Assembly (NCBI GenBank): GCA_043101615.1
Contig: JBICID010000089.1
Span: 1 to 64,000 of the forward strand
Length of the DNA stretch: 64,000 nt
Direction of reading: 5' to 3'
DNA from: JBLHKT01 sp043101615
GTDB lineage: Bacteria; Planctomycetota; Phycisphaerae; Phycisphaerales; UBA1924
How positions within the stretch are numbered: position 1 is the first letter of the stretch; the number at the start of each line of letters is the position of its first letter. Below the pieces are notes generated by a model. That model ran no database searches, was not told the DNA's origin, and was given only the letters and a program-made list of their open reading frames with translations. Both the position numbers and the translations under genes were made by a program. This document shows positions 35,756 through 45,043 of the stretch, piece after piece.

Positions 35756-36361
35756 CTACACCCCGAGCAGGGCCAGCCACTCCGGATTGCCCGCCCCGCG
35801 TCGCTTCTTCTTCTTGCCGACCGCCCCGCCCAGCACCGGGGATTTCGTCCAGCCCAGCACCCTCACGCCCAGGCCGGGCAGCACCCCGTCGCGGACACGC
35901 TCGGCGACCGCCTCGGCGTGGTCCGGGTCCAGCAGCCCGCCCTGGCCCAACTCCTCGGGCCCCGCCTCGTAGTGCGGCTTGACCAGCGAGACGATCCGCC
36001 CGGAGGGCTTCAGCCAGCGCAGGGCCGCGGGGACCGCCTTGTCCTGTTTCGTCCAGCCCAGGTCGAGCACGACCAGGTCGCAGGCTTCCGCGGGCTCGAG
36101 GTGCAGCGCGTTGGAGCGTTCGTGGACCGTGACGCGATCGTTCTGGCGGAGTTTCCACGCCAGCTCGCCGTAGGCGGTGTCCACCGCGTGCACCCGAGCC
36201 GCCCCGCGTTGCAGCAGGCAGTCGGTGAAGCCGCCGGTCGAGCAGCCCAGGTCGGCGCACACGAAGCCGGTGACGTCGAGGCCGAACTCGGTGAGGGCGT
36301 GGTCGAGCTTCAGCCCGCCTCGTGAGACGAAGGGGAGCTTGTCGGGGAGGGAGGTGTCCAC
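35756..36361 (-). CDS. TlyA-like FtsJ-family rRNA methyltransferase without S4 domain
   Basis: A 201-aa SAM-dependent methyltransferase. The segment LPFVSRGGLKLDHALTEF is characteristic of TlyA 2'-O-methyltransferases, followed by the SAM motif ADLGCSTGGFTD, VDTAYGELAW, VVLDLGW and the catalytic Lys in SLVKPHYEAG. TlyA normally carries an N-terminal S4 RNA-binding domain; here only about 10 residues precede the motif, so the S4 part is missing or the start lies further upstream (the frame is open to 36481 without S4-like sequence). I use the GTG at 36361. The C-terminus has a KKKKRRG tract. Confidence 0.8.
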   Translation of the reverse strand: MDTSLPDKLPFVSRGGLKLDHALTEFGLDVTGFVCADLGCSTGGFTDCLLQRGAARVHAVDTAYGELAWKLRQNDRVTVHERSNALHLEPAEACDLVVLDLGWTKQDKAVPAALRWLKPSGRIVSLVKPHYEAGPEELGQGGLLDPDHAEAVAERVRDGVLPGLGVRVLGWTKSPVLGGAVGKKKKRRGAGNPEWLALLGV

Positions 36362-36524
36362 GGGTACAGGGTAGTGGAGTGGTGGTGGGGTGACGGGTGC
36401 GGGTGGAACGCGCGTGTGGAGACGTTCGAGCACGGGTTGTCCTTCGGTCAACTCGTGGCACCCCACTGAGTACGGTGGCACCCACGGAGAACGAAAATCG
36501 AAATGTGGGGGGGGGTGGGGGGGG

Positions 36525-37499
36525 TCAGCCGCGCCAGGCGTTGGTGGGGGGGCGGGGCTTGGGCTCGATCAGGCGACCGACCTGCATCGGCGGGGCGTGC
36601 TCGGCCTGCTCGGAGAGCGGGTGCTCCACCGCGATGCCCACGATCGCCACGCCCAGCTCGTCGGCACGCTGGATCATCCGGGCACGGTCGAGCATGATCA
36701 CGTCGCCCGCGGCCAGGGCCAGGCAACGCCCGCCGGCCTCGTGCAGGTTCTCGATCGTGTCCAGCCCGACCGTCGGCACGTCGGAGCGACGGTCGTGCCC
36801 GGCGCGCGAGCCCTTGATCAGCGTCCACCCGGGGCGACGGCACAGCTCGCCCGTCCGGGCGATCATGCGGTCCGTCCCCTCGACCCCCTCGACCGAGATC
36901 ACGTCGCGCTCGCGCACCGTCAGCGACTGGCCGATGTCCAGGCGCAGCAGCTCGGTCAGCAGCGGCCACGCGAACTCGATGTCCGCGAGCTGGTCCGTGC
37001 TCGGGCGGGTGCCGGTCATCACGCCGGGCTCGGCCAGGTTGTCGGGGATGGGGGTCGTCGAATCGATCAGCGAGACGCCCCGCCGGTCGAGCTCCTCGGC
37101 GATCGCGCGCAGGATGGCGTGCGAGCGCTTGTCGTGGCGCAGGTGCTTGTACCAGGCGACGACGGTGCGCAGGTCCGGGATGTTGCGGAACATCTTCCAG
37201 CGGTCGTGCATCAGCCTGGCCTTGTCGACCTTGCCGACCATGATCGCGTGACGGGCGCCCGCCTTGCGAAGGCACTTGCCCCAGCTCCCGACCCGCAGCA
37301 GGCCGACCTCCCGGAAGGTATGGCACAGCCTCGGCAGCTCGGGGTCGTACTGCCCCATGAGACCGACCCCGTGCACCACGTGCCCGGCTTCCCGGAGGCC
37401 CTTGGCGACGAAGATGGGGAGCCTTCCCCCTCCCGCGATCACCCCGATCGGGGTCGGTGGCGGCGGGGGATCTGGCAGGATGGCGAGCTCACCGGTCAT
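36525..37499 (-). CDS. lpxI: UDP-2,3-diacylglucosamine pyrophosphatase LpxI
   Basis: LpxI hydrolyses UDP-2,3-diacylglucosamine to lipid X in lipid A synthesis, in place of LpxH. The 324-aa protein has the N-terminal domain (IGVIAGGGRLPIFVAKGLRE) and the C-terminal catalytic domain of DUF1009 (PTVGLDTIENLHEAGGRCLA; GVAIVGI). It is somewhat longer than the usual 270-290 aa. The ATG at 37499 is preferred; the 59 residues before it in the longer frame are not family-like. It supports an outer membrane with lipid A. No other lpx genes are adjacent. Confidence 0.9.
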   Translation of the reverse strand: MTGELAILPDPPPPPTPIGVIAGGGRLPIFVAKGLREAGHVVHGVGLMGQYDPELPRLCHTFREVGLLRVGSWGKCLRKAGARHAIMVGKVDKARLMHDRWKMFRNIPDLRTVVAWYKHLRHDKRSHAILRAIAEELDRRGVSLIDSTTPIPDNLAEPGVMTGTRPSTDQLADIEFAWPLLTELLRLDIGQSLTVRERDVISVEGVEGTDRMIARTGELCRRPGWTLIKGSRAGHDRRSDVPTVGLDTIENLHEAGGRCLALAAGDVIMLDRARMIQRADELGVAIVGIAVEHPLSEQAEHAPPMQVGRLIEPKPRPPTNAWRG

Positions 37500-37677
37500 C
37501 GAGACAGGGATTCCTTCACGAGACGCCGGCGGGACCAACCCGCGGGCAGCCCGCAGTATAGGGGCACTGTCGGCTCGACCGGCTCGATGGCTCCAACGAC
37601 CGAGAATCACGCCCGGGCCCCTCGATCGCCGGGTCAACCGATTCATCCGCCCCGTGCCCGCGAGCCGATCCTCCACG

Positions 37678-37908
37678 GTGGACGTCTCGGAGCACCCTCA
37701 GCACGCCGCATCGACGCCGACGCCCGCAGCCGGGGCACGCCCCTGGCTCGGGGTGCGGTTCGTCTGCGCCAACCAGTACCGGCGGATCTACCGGTCGGCT
37801 GCGGCCGACGCGTACCTGGCCCGCTGCCCGTCCTGCGGACGCTGCGTGCGGTTCCGGGTCGGCGAGGGCGGCCTGAACCACCGTTTCTACGAGGTCGACT
37901 GTCGCTGA
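37678..37908 (+). CDS. Small Cys-containing (zinc-ribbon-like) protein
   Basis: A 76-aa protein beginning with GTG at 37678. The core WLGVRFVCANQYRRIYRSA and ARCPSCGRCVRFRVGEGG resemble small zinc-binding proteins seen in other planctomycetes, with CPSCGRC as likely metal ligands. Function unknown. It lies divergently from lpxI, 40 bp ahead of the next plus-strand gene. Confidence 0.6.
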   Translation: MDVSEHPQHAASTPTPAAGARPWLGVRFVCANQYRRIYRSAAADAYLARCPSCGRCVRFRVGEGGLNHRFYEVDCR

Positions 37909-37947
37909 GGCGGTCCGTCGCACCCTTCGCCCCCATACACTCGCGCC

Positions 37948-38526
37948 ATGATCACCGGATCCCCGTACGAGATTCTCAAGTCCGAGCCCGTCTGCCACGC
38001 GACCGGCGTGACCCTGTCGCCCGGCGACCGCATCGTCGCGGCCCTGGTCGAGACCCCGGACGACGAGCCGCTGCAACGGATCGAGTTCAGGGCCGGGGCG
38101 TGGGACGAGGGCGCCCGCCCGCAGCCCCCCCTGCGCCTCTTCGGCTTCTGGCGGACGGTCGTGCCCGAGCCGGGCGCCAAGAAGCAGGCGCAGCCGCTGA
38201 TCGCGGGCGACGACCTCATGGACCTGTTCGAGCAGCTCGGCGAGGACCCCGAGTCCGCCGACGCGCGACGGCTCGCCTTCCGCTACCTGCTGGCCCTCAT
38301 CCTGATCCGCAAGCGGCTGCTGTCCTACGAGGGCGGCACGCCCGCCGGCAAGAAGACCGGCACGCCGGGCGTGATGCGCGTTCGCCCCAGGGGCACGCCC
38401 ATGCCGCCGGAGGGGCCGGCGCTGATCGAGGTGATCGACCCCGGCCTGGACGATGAGACGATCGGGGCCGTCACCGAGCAGCTCGGGCAGATCATGGACC
38501 TCGACAGCGACCAGAAGCAGGGATGA
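37948..38526 (+). CDS. Conserved hypothetical protein, first gene of an envelope operon
   Basis: A 192-aa cytosolic protein without recognised motifs. It starts SPYEILKSEPVCHATG, contains a WRTVVPEPGAKKQ segment and a helical DLFEQLGEDP stretch, and has a Pro/Gly-rich region near 130-155. The ATG overlapping its TGA begins the lipoprotein gene, so the two are co-translated. The pairing suggests a role linked to the cell envelope; nothing more can be said. Confidence 0.7.
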   Translation: MITGSPYEILKSEPVCHATGVTLSPGDRIVAALVETPDDEPLQRIEFRAGAWDEGARPQPPLRLFGFWRTVVPEPGAKKQAQPLIAGDDLMDLFEQLGEDPESADARRLAFRYLLALILIRKRLLSYEGGTPAGKKTGTPGVMRVRPRGTPMPPEGPALIEVIDPGLDDETIGAVTEQLGQIMDLDSDQKQG

Positions 38527-39413
38527 GGGCGGCGCGTTCAACCGGACGGCGCCCGCTCGCGCTGTGCGCGAGCGTCGTCGCGATGCTCGCGGTGAGCGGG
38601 TGCACGACTCCGGACCCGATCTTCGATCCAAACACCCCGCTGCCGAGCACCGAGGACGTGCTCGCGGGCCAGCGCGAGGCGGTGCGCGGGCTGGAGCGCG
38701 TCTGGGCCCGGGCCGTGGTGCAGGTGGACGGGGCGGATCCCGCGGGAAAGAAGGTCAACGAGCAGGGCGAGGGCGTGCTGCAGGTCGTCCCGCCCGACCG
38801 GCTGGCGCTGTCGCTGGGCAAGCTGGGGGACACCCTGCTGTACCTGGGCAGCAACGAGGAGTGGTACTGGTGGTTCGACCTGCTCGACTCGAACCGGCGC
38901 CTGGCTGTGCTCGGGCGCCACGCGCTGGTCACCCCTGACAAGGCCGCGGAGCTGGGCGTGCCGGTGCACCCGCTCGACCTGATCGAGCTCCTGGCGATCA
39001 CCCCCCTGCCCGACGACGCGACGGTGCGCGGGTGGGACGCGATCGGGCGGGTCATCGTCGAGCACCCGAACCGGTGGGGCTCGCGCCGCGTGTGGCTCGA
39101 CCCGACCGACTGGAGGCCCTGGAGGGTCGAACTGCTCGACCGGAACGGCCAGCCGCTCGCGACGGCCGTCCTCTCGGACCACGCCCGGGCCTCGGTCGAG
39201 GGCGACGCGCTCCGGAGCCCGTGGGTCGCGGGCCGGCTCGAGATCACGGCCGCGGGCTTCGACGGCGAGGTCCGGGTCTCGCTGTTCGAGCCGAGGAACC
39301 AGAGGATCCGCGAGATCGCGTTCGATCTGCAGCGCCTCGCCGACGACGTGTACAAGATCAACGAGGTCATCGACCTGGACGCGACCCCGGCGCCGGCGGG
39401 AGGCGCCCCGTGA
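38523..39413 (+). CDS. Predicted outer-membrane lipoprotein
   Basis: A 296-aa lipoprotein: signal peptide with lipobox AVSGC and lipidated Cys27, then a beta-rich body (GEGVLQVVPPDRLALSLGK; WYWWFDLL; GRLEITAAGFDGEVRV). The pattern resembles LolA/LolB- or DUF4292-type lipid-binding folds, so a role in handling lipoproteins or lipids is possible. It overlaps the genes on both sides by 4 nt, forming a tight three-gene unit with the hypothetical and RDD proteins. Confidence 0.75.
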   Translation: MRAARSTGRRPLALCASVVAMLAVSGCTTPDPIFDPNTPLPSTEDVLAGQREAVRGLERVWARAVVQVDGADPAGKKVNEQGEGVLQVVPPDRLALSLGKLGDTLLYLGSNEEWYWWFDLLDSNRRLAVLGRHALVTPDKAAELGVPVHPLDLIELLAITPLPDDATVRGWDAIGRVIVEHPNRWGSRRVWLDPTDWRPWRVELLDRNGQPLATAVLSDHARASVEGDALRSPWVAGRLEITAAGFDGEVRVSLFEPRNQRIREIAFDLQRLADDVYKINEVIDLDATPAPAGGAP

Positions 39414-40975
39414 GCGTGGGAGCCCTCATCCGGTGCGTGCTGGCGCTGCTCGTGTCGAGCGCCGGGGCGCGTGCGCAGGAGCACACCGGCGTCGGGTCCA
39501 GCGAGCGTGCGGGCCAGGGGGCGCACGCGTGGGTGACGGTGCAGGAATCGGACGAGACCTGGCGGCTGGTGCATTTCCCGCCGCGCGGGTTCGGCGAGCA
39601 CGCGGCCAGGGCGGGCCAGATCCGCCCGGTGCTCCCGCTCGAGACCCCGCCCGACGCGATGTGCGCGATCGGCGACCGGGTCTACCTGGTGTACACGGGG
39701 GATCCCTCGCAGCCATCCCGCGCGCCGGAGCCAGGCGACGGCGAGACCGACGGGGGCGCCCGTTCCCTGGTCGGTTCGGGCGCCGGGAGCGGGGTGGTCC
39801 GGGTCTTCTCGATGCGGGCCGTGCCGGTGTGGGGCGGGTACTGGTCGTACGAGCCCCCGGGCGAGTTCCGCTCGCACCCCTCGATCGAGACGGGGGGGCG
39901 GGTGATCGGGGCCGCCCCGGACGGGGAGGGAAGGCTGCTGGTCGGCCTGGCGGACGACGCCGGGACGCCCAGGCTGATGCGCCTCGACTCGGACGGCTGG
40001 AGCGAGGCGGACTGGGCCGGCGTGCCCACCCCGGGCGACCCCGGTGCGGGCGAGCGTGTGGGGGCCGACCTTCGGCTGGTGTCCGACGGTGCGGGCCCGG
40101 TGCTGGTCTCGATCGGGGAGGGCGAGTCCCGGACGACCCACCGATTCGGCGGGCGCCGGGTCCGCACCGAGCGAGACGGCGAGACGCTGCGCGTGCTGGA
40201 GGGCGGCGCCGACGACGCCTGGGTGATCGCCGAGATCGACGGAGTTGTGGGGCGTGTGGACGTCGCCCCGGTGCGCTCGGGCGGGGGGCGGCTGGTGGTG
40301 CTCGCCCGGGCCGAGGGGGTATCCGGGTCCGAGGCGTTCGAGCTGATCGAGGTCTCGCTGGCGACGGGCGAGGTGCTGTACCGGGGGGCGCCCGAGCAGG
40401 TCTCGCCGATCTCGGCGACCGAGTTCCGGGTCTTCGCGGTGCTGCTGCTTGGGTTCACGCTGGTGGTGCTGCTGCTGACCTTCCGCCCGGGGCTGGACCC
40501 GTCGGAGGTCATCGTCCCGAGCGGGCTGGCGCTGGCCGATCCGGGGCGACGGCTGCTGGCGAGCGTGCTGGACCTGCTGCTGGTGGCGGGCCTGGTCGGG
40601 GCGATCTACGACACGCCGGTCTCGTCGATCGTGACCGGGACGGTCGTGTTCCAGGCGGGGGGGGCCTGGATGGCGCTCCCGATGACGCTGATCGCGGGGT
40701 GGCTGGTGAGCGCCCTGTTCGAGTGCACGCTGGCGGGAACGCCGGGCAAGCTGCTGACCGGCTGTCGCGTGGCCTGCCTGGGCGAGGTCCCGCGACGGCT
40801 GTCGCCGGGGCGGGCGTTGCTGCGGAACGGGGTGAAGTGGCTGGTGCCGCCGATCGCGGCGCTGGCGCTGCTGGATCCGCAGTCGCGTCACCGGGGGGAC
40901 GACCTGGCCCGGGCCGCGGTGGTGGTCCGGATGCGCCCCGGGTCCGACGACGCGGGCGGGGGCGCCCAGGGCTGA
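39410..40975 (+). CDS. Exported or membrane protein with C-terminal RDD domain
   Basis: A 521-aa protein that starts with GTG at 39410, overlapping the lipoprotein stop. A signal peptide (ending SSAGARAQ) is followed by a periplasmic region of about 310 residues with beta-propeller-like repeats, then membrane helices (FRVFAVLLLGFTLVVLLLTF) and an RDD domain with the usual Arg and Asp residues (PGRRLLASVLDLLLVAG). RDD proteins are thought to transport ions or support other systems. Position in the operon suggests it works with the lipoprotein. Confidence 0.8.
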   Translation: MSVGALIRCVLALLVSSAGARAQEHTGVGSSERAGQGAHAWVTVQESDETWRLVHFPPRGFGEHAARAGQIRPVLPLETPPDAMCAIGDRVYLVYTGDPSQPSRAPEPGDGETDGGARSLVGSGAGSGVVRVFSMRAVPVWGGYWSYEPPGEFRSHPSIETGGRVIGAAPDGEGRLLVGLADDAGTPRLMRLDSDGWSEADWAGVPTPGDPGAGERVGADLRLVSDGAGPVLVSIGEGESRTTHRFGGRRVRTERDGETLRVLEGGADDAWVIAEIDGVVGRVDVAPVRSGGGRLVVLARAEGVSGSEAFELIEVSLATGEVLYRGAPEQVSPISATEFRVFAVLLLGFTLVVLLLTFRPGLDPSEVIVPSGLALADPGRRLLASVLDLLLVAGLVGAIYDTPVSSIVTGTVVFQAGGAWMALPMTLIAGWLVSALFECTLAGTPGKLLTGCRVACLGEVPRRLSPGRALLRNGVKWLVPPIAALALLDPQSRHRGDDLARAAVVVRMRPGSDDAGGGAQG

Positions 40976-41141
40976 GGCGTTCGGGCACGCCCTGGCGCAA
41001 GTCCTGCGTTGTTTGGTTGAAGCGGAAGCGGGCGAACCCCCGATAACAGCCCCACGGCGGCCCTCGGAGGGTCGTTCCGGCGCGGATTCTGCGTCTGTCG
41101 GACGCCGATGACGCCACTCTGAACCATCGCACGGAGCACGC

Positions 41142-43580
41142 GTGGGCGAGCAGGTCGAGACCAACCAGACGCCGGCGACCGACCCGGTCTCGGTGCTGCG
41201 CGCCGGCTGGCGGACGCTCTGGCAGGCCCCGGCCCTGCTGATCGCGACGGCGCTGCTGACCACGGGCGTGGTGACGGCGGTGGCGACGGCCCCCGAGCCG
41301 AGCTTCACGCCCCACCTGAACCGGGCCGAGACGCTGATCACGCGCGGCGAGCACCGGCCGGCCATCGACCTGCTCAACGAGCAGGTCTTCCCGTGGGTGC
41401 ACAAGCCGGGGTACCTCAGCGAGGTCGAGGTGCAGCGGTACCACGCCCTGATCGCTCGCGCGGTCGCGTTCGGGCAGCGTGAGCTCGGGCTGGAGCACGA
41501 GGCGAACTACCAGACGGTGCTGCGCGAGTACCACAACGCCGAGCAGCACGGGGCCACGCTGGGCCCGCAGGACCTGTACGCCCTGGCCGACGCGTACGTC
41601 GCGCTCGGGCAGCCCCAGAACGCGCTGGCGCGGGTCGCGGGGATCGATCCCGGGCAGCGCGAGCTGAAGGACCGGATCCACAGGCGGGTGGTGGAGGGGT
41701 GGCTGGGGTCCGCGCGACCGCGGTACGAGGAGGCGCTCGGGCTCCTGACCGAGATGCTGACCGACCCGACGCTCCCGACCGAGACGCGTGTGTGGGCGCT
41801 GGCCAGGCGTGCCCAGGTGCAGCTCGGGCAGGGCTACCCGGAGGAGGCGATCACGCGCCTGGTGCGTGCGCTGCCGAGGCTGGAGGGCGCCGGCGACGAG
41901 GGGCTCGCGGAGCTGTCGCTGCAGCTCGGGCGTGCGTACCTGGCGATCGGGGCGGTGGACAACGCGTCGGACGAGTTCGCGCGGGTGGTGGAGCTGGGGT
42001 CGTCGGACCAGGGCGAGCTGGCCACGGTCGAGATCGCGCGGGTGCACATGCTCCGGGGGGGGTACGTCGAGGCACGCGACCTGCTCTCGTCGATGATCGA
42101 GAACGTCGCCGGCGGCCCGGCGCTGGCCCCGGCGCTGCTCGTGCTCGCCGAGGCCCACGCCAGGCTGGCGAGGCCTGCCGAAGCCGTCGAGGTTTACGCG
42201 AGGCTTGTGGACTTTCTGCGCGAGCACCCCGGGCACGCCTCGCCCACCGTCGGGGAGGTCGTCGAGAGCCTGCTGGACCGCTACGGCGAGCAGATGGACC
42301 TGCGGGATTACCCCACCGCCCTCCGGTTCGTGGGGCTGGCCTCGCGCGTGTACCCGGACTTCCGCGACCGCCCCGAGCCCGTGGTGCTGGCCCTGGCTCG
42401 GGCGCACGCGGCGAACGCGCAGGACCTCATCGGCGACCTCGGGGCCGAGCCGGTCCGCACGCTGGCGCAGCTCGAGCCGTCCACCCGGGCCGAGGCGCAG
42501 CGTCACCTGATCCGGTCCGCGGCGCACTTCCGCGACCACGCCGACCGGACGGTGCTGTCCGACATCGACGCGTACGGGGAGTCGCTGTGGCGGGCCGCGG
42601 ACCTGTACGACCGGGCCGGGGACCAGCGCAGCGCGATCGACGCGTTCCGCGAGTACGTGGACACGATCCCCGGGGCCCCGCACCACGCCGAGGCGCGGTA
42701 CCGGCTGGGGCGTGCGCACCAGGCGCTGGGGGAGTACGAGGACGCCGCGGAGTGGTACCGGGGCCTGATCCGCGACGCTGAGGACGAGCGCAACCAGGTC
42801 GCGGGCTTCGCGGTGCGGAGCTACGTCCCCCTGGCCCAGTGCGAGCTGTTCGACGACGACCCGGAGAACGACGAGAACGCGGAGCGGCTGCTGCTCGAGG
42901 CGGTGAGCGGGACCGGGGGGCGGGCGATCGCGGGCCAGCTCGGCGACGCGCTGTTCGAGCTCGGGTCGCACTACTACCGCACCGGGCGTCACGAGCGGGC
43001 CATCGAGCGGCTCACCGAGGCGCTTTCGCGCGAGCAGCAGCAGGCGCCCGCGATGCTCTTCCGGCTGGCGGACGCGCACCGGCTGCTCGCCGACGAGATC
43101 GAGCGGTCGCTCGAGGAGCCGATGCCCGAGCGAGAGCGCGAGGCGCGCGCCTCGGCGGTGGCCCGTCACCGGCGCAGCGCGATGGCGGGCTTCGAGCGGA
43201 CCCGGGACGCGATCGAGGCCATGCCCCCGACGCGCCGGACCACGCTGGACCGGCTGCAGCTGCGCAACGCGTGCTTCTACCTCGGGGACTGCGCGTTCGA
43301 CCTGGGCGACTACGACCTGGCCATCGCCCACTACGACGCCGCGAAGGAGCGGTACCCCAGCGACCCGGCGTCGCTGGTCGCGATGGTGCAGATCGTCAAC
43401 GCGCACGTGGAGCAGGGCGACCTGGGCAGCGCCCGCACGGCCAACGAGCGGGCGCGCCGTTTCTATCTCAGCCTGCCCGAGTCCGCCTGGGACGACCCGA
43501 ACCTGCCCATGGACCGGGGCGACTGGGAGCGCTGGCTGCAGTCCAGCGCCATGCTGTACGAGGTGGCCGAGGGCGAATGA
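41142..43580 (+). CDS. Large TPR-repeat membrane-anchored protein
   Basis: An 812-aa protein with one transmembrane helix near the N-terminus (LIATALLTTGVVTAVATA) and at least ten tetratricopeptide-like repeats, for example AIDAFREYVDTIPGAPHHAE, RYRLGRAHQALGEYEDAAEW and YLGDCAFDLGDYDLAIAHYD. It would sit in the periplasm as a protein-interaction scaffold. The start is GTG at 41142 with GGAG at 5 nt. The 166-bp gap before it contains a possible TTGAAG/GATAAC pair. It directly precedes the flagellar regulators, 33 bp upstream of the FlgN-like gene. Confidence 0.83.
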   Translation: MGEQVETNQTPATDPVSVLRAGWRTLWQAPALLIATALLTTGVVTAVATAPEPSFTPHLNRAETLITRGEHRPAIDLLNEQVFPWVHKPGYLSEVEVQRYHALIARAVAFGQRELGLEHEANYQTVLREYHNAEQHGATLGPQDLYALADAYVALGQPQNALARVAGIDPGQRELKDRIHRRVVEGWLGSARPRYEEALGLLTEMLTDPTLPTETRVWALARRAQVQLGQGYPEEAITRLVRALPRLEGAGDEGLAELSLQLGRAYLAIGAVDNASDEFARVVELGSSDQGELATVEIARVHMLRGGYVEARDLLSSMIENVAGGPALAPALLVLAEAHARLARPAEAVEVYARLVDFLREHPGHASPTVGEVVESLLDRYGEQMDLRDYPTALRFVGLASRVYPDFRDRPEPVVLALARAHAANAQDLIGDLGAEPVRTLAQLEPSTRAEAQRHLIRSAAHFRDHADRTVLSDIDAYGESLWRAADLYDRAGDQRSAIDAFREYVDTIPGAPHHAEARYRLGRAHQALGEYEDAAEWYRGLIRDAEDERNQVAGFAVRSYVPLAQCELFDDDPENDENAERLLLEAVSGTGGRAIAGQLGDALFELGSHYYRTGRHERAIERLTEALSREQQQAPAMLFRLADAHRLLADEIERSLEEPMPEREREARASAVARHRRSAMAGFERTRDAIEAMPPTRRTTLDRLQLRNACFYLGDCAFDLGDYDLAIAHYDAAKERYPSDPASLVAMVQIVNAHVEQGDLGSARTANERARRFYLSLPESAWDDPNLPMDRGDWERWLQSSAMLYEVAEGE

Positions 43581-43613
43581 GCGGGCGTGGACACGCCGAC
43601 AGGAGGGTCAAGG

Positions 43614-44096
43614 ATGACCGACGAGCACACACACGACACGATGGCGCCCGGGTGGCACGTCCGCGCGTCCGGCAAGGCGGGCGAGCTGCGGTCGCTGTAC
43701 CGGCGGCTCGACGAGCTGACCGAGGGCCAGCGGGACCTCCTGGACGCGTCCCGGACCGAGGAGCTGCTGAGCCTGCTCACCGCGCGGCGAGGGCTGATCG
43801 ACCGGATCCAGCAGCTCGCCAACGAGCTCTTGCCCGTGCTCGACGGGTGGGACCGGCTGGGCGCCGACGTCCCGGAGCCGCAGCGGACCGAGCTCGACGA
43901 GTCGATCCGCGAGATCAAGGCGCTCAACGCCGGGATCCTGGCGCGCGACGAGGCGCACACCGCCGAGCTCGTCACGCAGCGCGACAGCCTCGCGCGCGAG
44001 CTCTCGTCTATCGACCGCGGGCGTGCGGCGGTCTCGGCCTACAGCGGCTCGTCCGCCAGGCACGCCGCCCCCAGATTCCAGGACCGCAAGGGCTGA
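43614..44096 (+). CDS. FlgN-like flagellar chaperone
   Basis: A 160-aa, almost wholly helical protein. The pattern LRSLYRRLDELTEGQRDLLD, LLTARRGLIDRIQQLANEL and a C-terminal coiled coil fit FlgN, the export chaperone for hook-filament junction proteins. The ATG at 43614 has GGAGG 7 nt upstream. It lies 2 bp before the kinase that should control flagellar genes. FlgN diverges strongly, so the call rests on helical pattern and context. flgK and flgL are not in this window. Confidence 0.62.
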   Translation: MTDEHTHDTMAPGWHVRASGKAGELRSLYRRLDELTEGQRDLLDASRTEELLSLLTARRGLIDRIQQLANELLPVLDGWDRLGADVPEPQRTELDESIREIKALNAGILARDEAHTAELVTQRDSLARELSSIDRGRAAVSAYSGSSARHAAPRFQDRKG

Positions 44097-44098
44097 CC

Positions 44099-45043
44099 AT
44101 GAGCGACCCGGACACGCACACCCAGCCGCCCGCCCCCGGGCTCTCGGCGTCGGACCTGGCCGAGCTGATGACCAGCTTCAACGAGGTCTCGGCCAGGCTG
44201 CAGGAGACCCACGAGACGCTCCGCGCCGAGGTCAACCGGCTCAACGCCGAGCTGCGCGAGGCCAACGAGGAGCTGCAGCGTTCCAAGCGCCTCGCGGCGC
44301 TGGGCGAGATGGCGGCGGGCATCTCCCACGAGATCCGCAACCCGCTCGGCTCAATACGCCTGTACGCACGGATGCTGCAGGACGACCTGGCCGGCCAGCC
44401 CGAGCAGCGGGACATCGCCGTCAAGATCGCGGGCGCCGTCGGGCGACTCAACGAGGTGGTGGGGGACGTGCTGGCCTTCTCGCGCGAGAACCGGATCAAC
44501 CCGCACCCGCTGGACGCCGAGGCGGTGCTGACACGCGTGGTCGACGCCTGCGCGGGGCTCTTCGACGACGCCCCGGGCGTCGCGGCCGGTCCCGGCGTCC
44601 GCCTGCACGCCGACGCGGGCCTGCTGGAGCAGGCCCTGGTCAATGTCGTGCGCAACGGCGCCGAGGCGACGCGCCACGCCGGGCGCTCCACGCGCGAGAT
44701 GACCCTCACCGCACGCGCCGTGCACGACCCCGGCTCCGGCAGGCCCTGCACGCTGCTGGAGGTCCGCGACGCGGGGACGGGCATCCGACCGGAGGTCATC
44801 GAGCGGATGTTCAACCCGTTCTTCACCACGCGCGAGACCGGCACCGGGCTCGGGCTGGCCATCGTTCACCGGATCGTGGACGCCCACCGCGGGCGCGTCG
44901 CGGTCTTCAACAACGCCGATCTCGTCCCGGGCACGCCCGGGGCGACCGTCCAGCTCTGGCTTCCGGAGCACACAGCACCCACCCACACCGCCCGGGCCGG
45001 CACGGACGCCGCCCCGACCCCCGCAGAGATGGAGCACGCCTGA
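44099..45043 (+). CDS. Cytoplasmic sensor histidine kinase for flagellar gene control
   Basis: A 314-aa soluble kinase with no membrane segment. A coiled coil (about 30-65) leads into HisKA with phospho-His77 (GISHEIRNPLGSIRLYARML); the ATPase domain has VVRNGAEA (N box), VRDAGTGI (G1) and GTGLGLAIVHRIV (G2). It resembles the flagellar kinases FlgS and FleS. It ends in TGATG shared with the next gene's start. It probably senses assembly of the export apparatus, as in Campylobacter FlgS; that is inference from architecture and position. Confidence 0.85.
   Translation: MSDPDTHTQPPAPGLSASDLAELMTSFNEVSARLQETHETLRAEVNRLNAELREANEELQRSKRLAALGEMAAGISHEIRNPLGSIRLYARMLQDDLAGQPEQRDIAVKIAGAVGRLNEVVGDVLAFSRENRINPHPLDAEAVLTRVVDACAGLFDDAPGVAAGPGVRLHADAGLLEQALVNVVRNGAEATRHAGRSTREMTLTARAVHDPGSGRPCTLLEVRDAGTGIRPEVIERMFNPFFTTRETGTGLGLAIVHRIVDAHRGRVAVFNNADLVPGTPGATVQLWLPEHTAPTHTARAGTDAAPTPAEMEHA

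Noticed and set aside
41017..41047. TTGAAG/GATAAC pair, also reminiscent of a sigma-28 -10 element, before the TPR gene
   Set aside because: Spacing is 19 bp for sigma-70 and wrong for sigma-28; kept only as a note in the gene entry.
38492..41404. 970-codon minus-strand frame across the envelope operon
   Set aside because: The plus strand has three overlapping genes with lipobox, RDD and membrane segments; the minus frame has none.
40509..43406. 965-codon minus-strand frame opposite the TPR gene
   Set aside because: The TPR pattern on the plus strand is clear; this frame is Arg/Leu/Val/His-rich shadow sequence.
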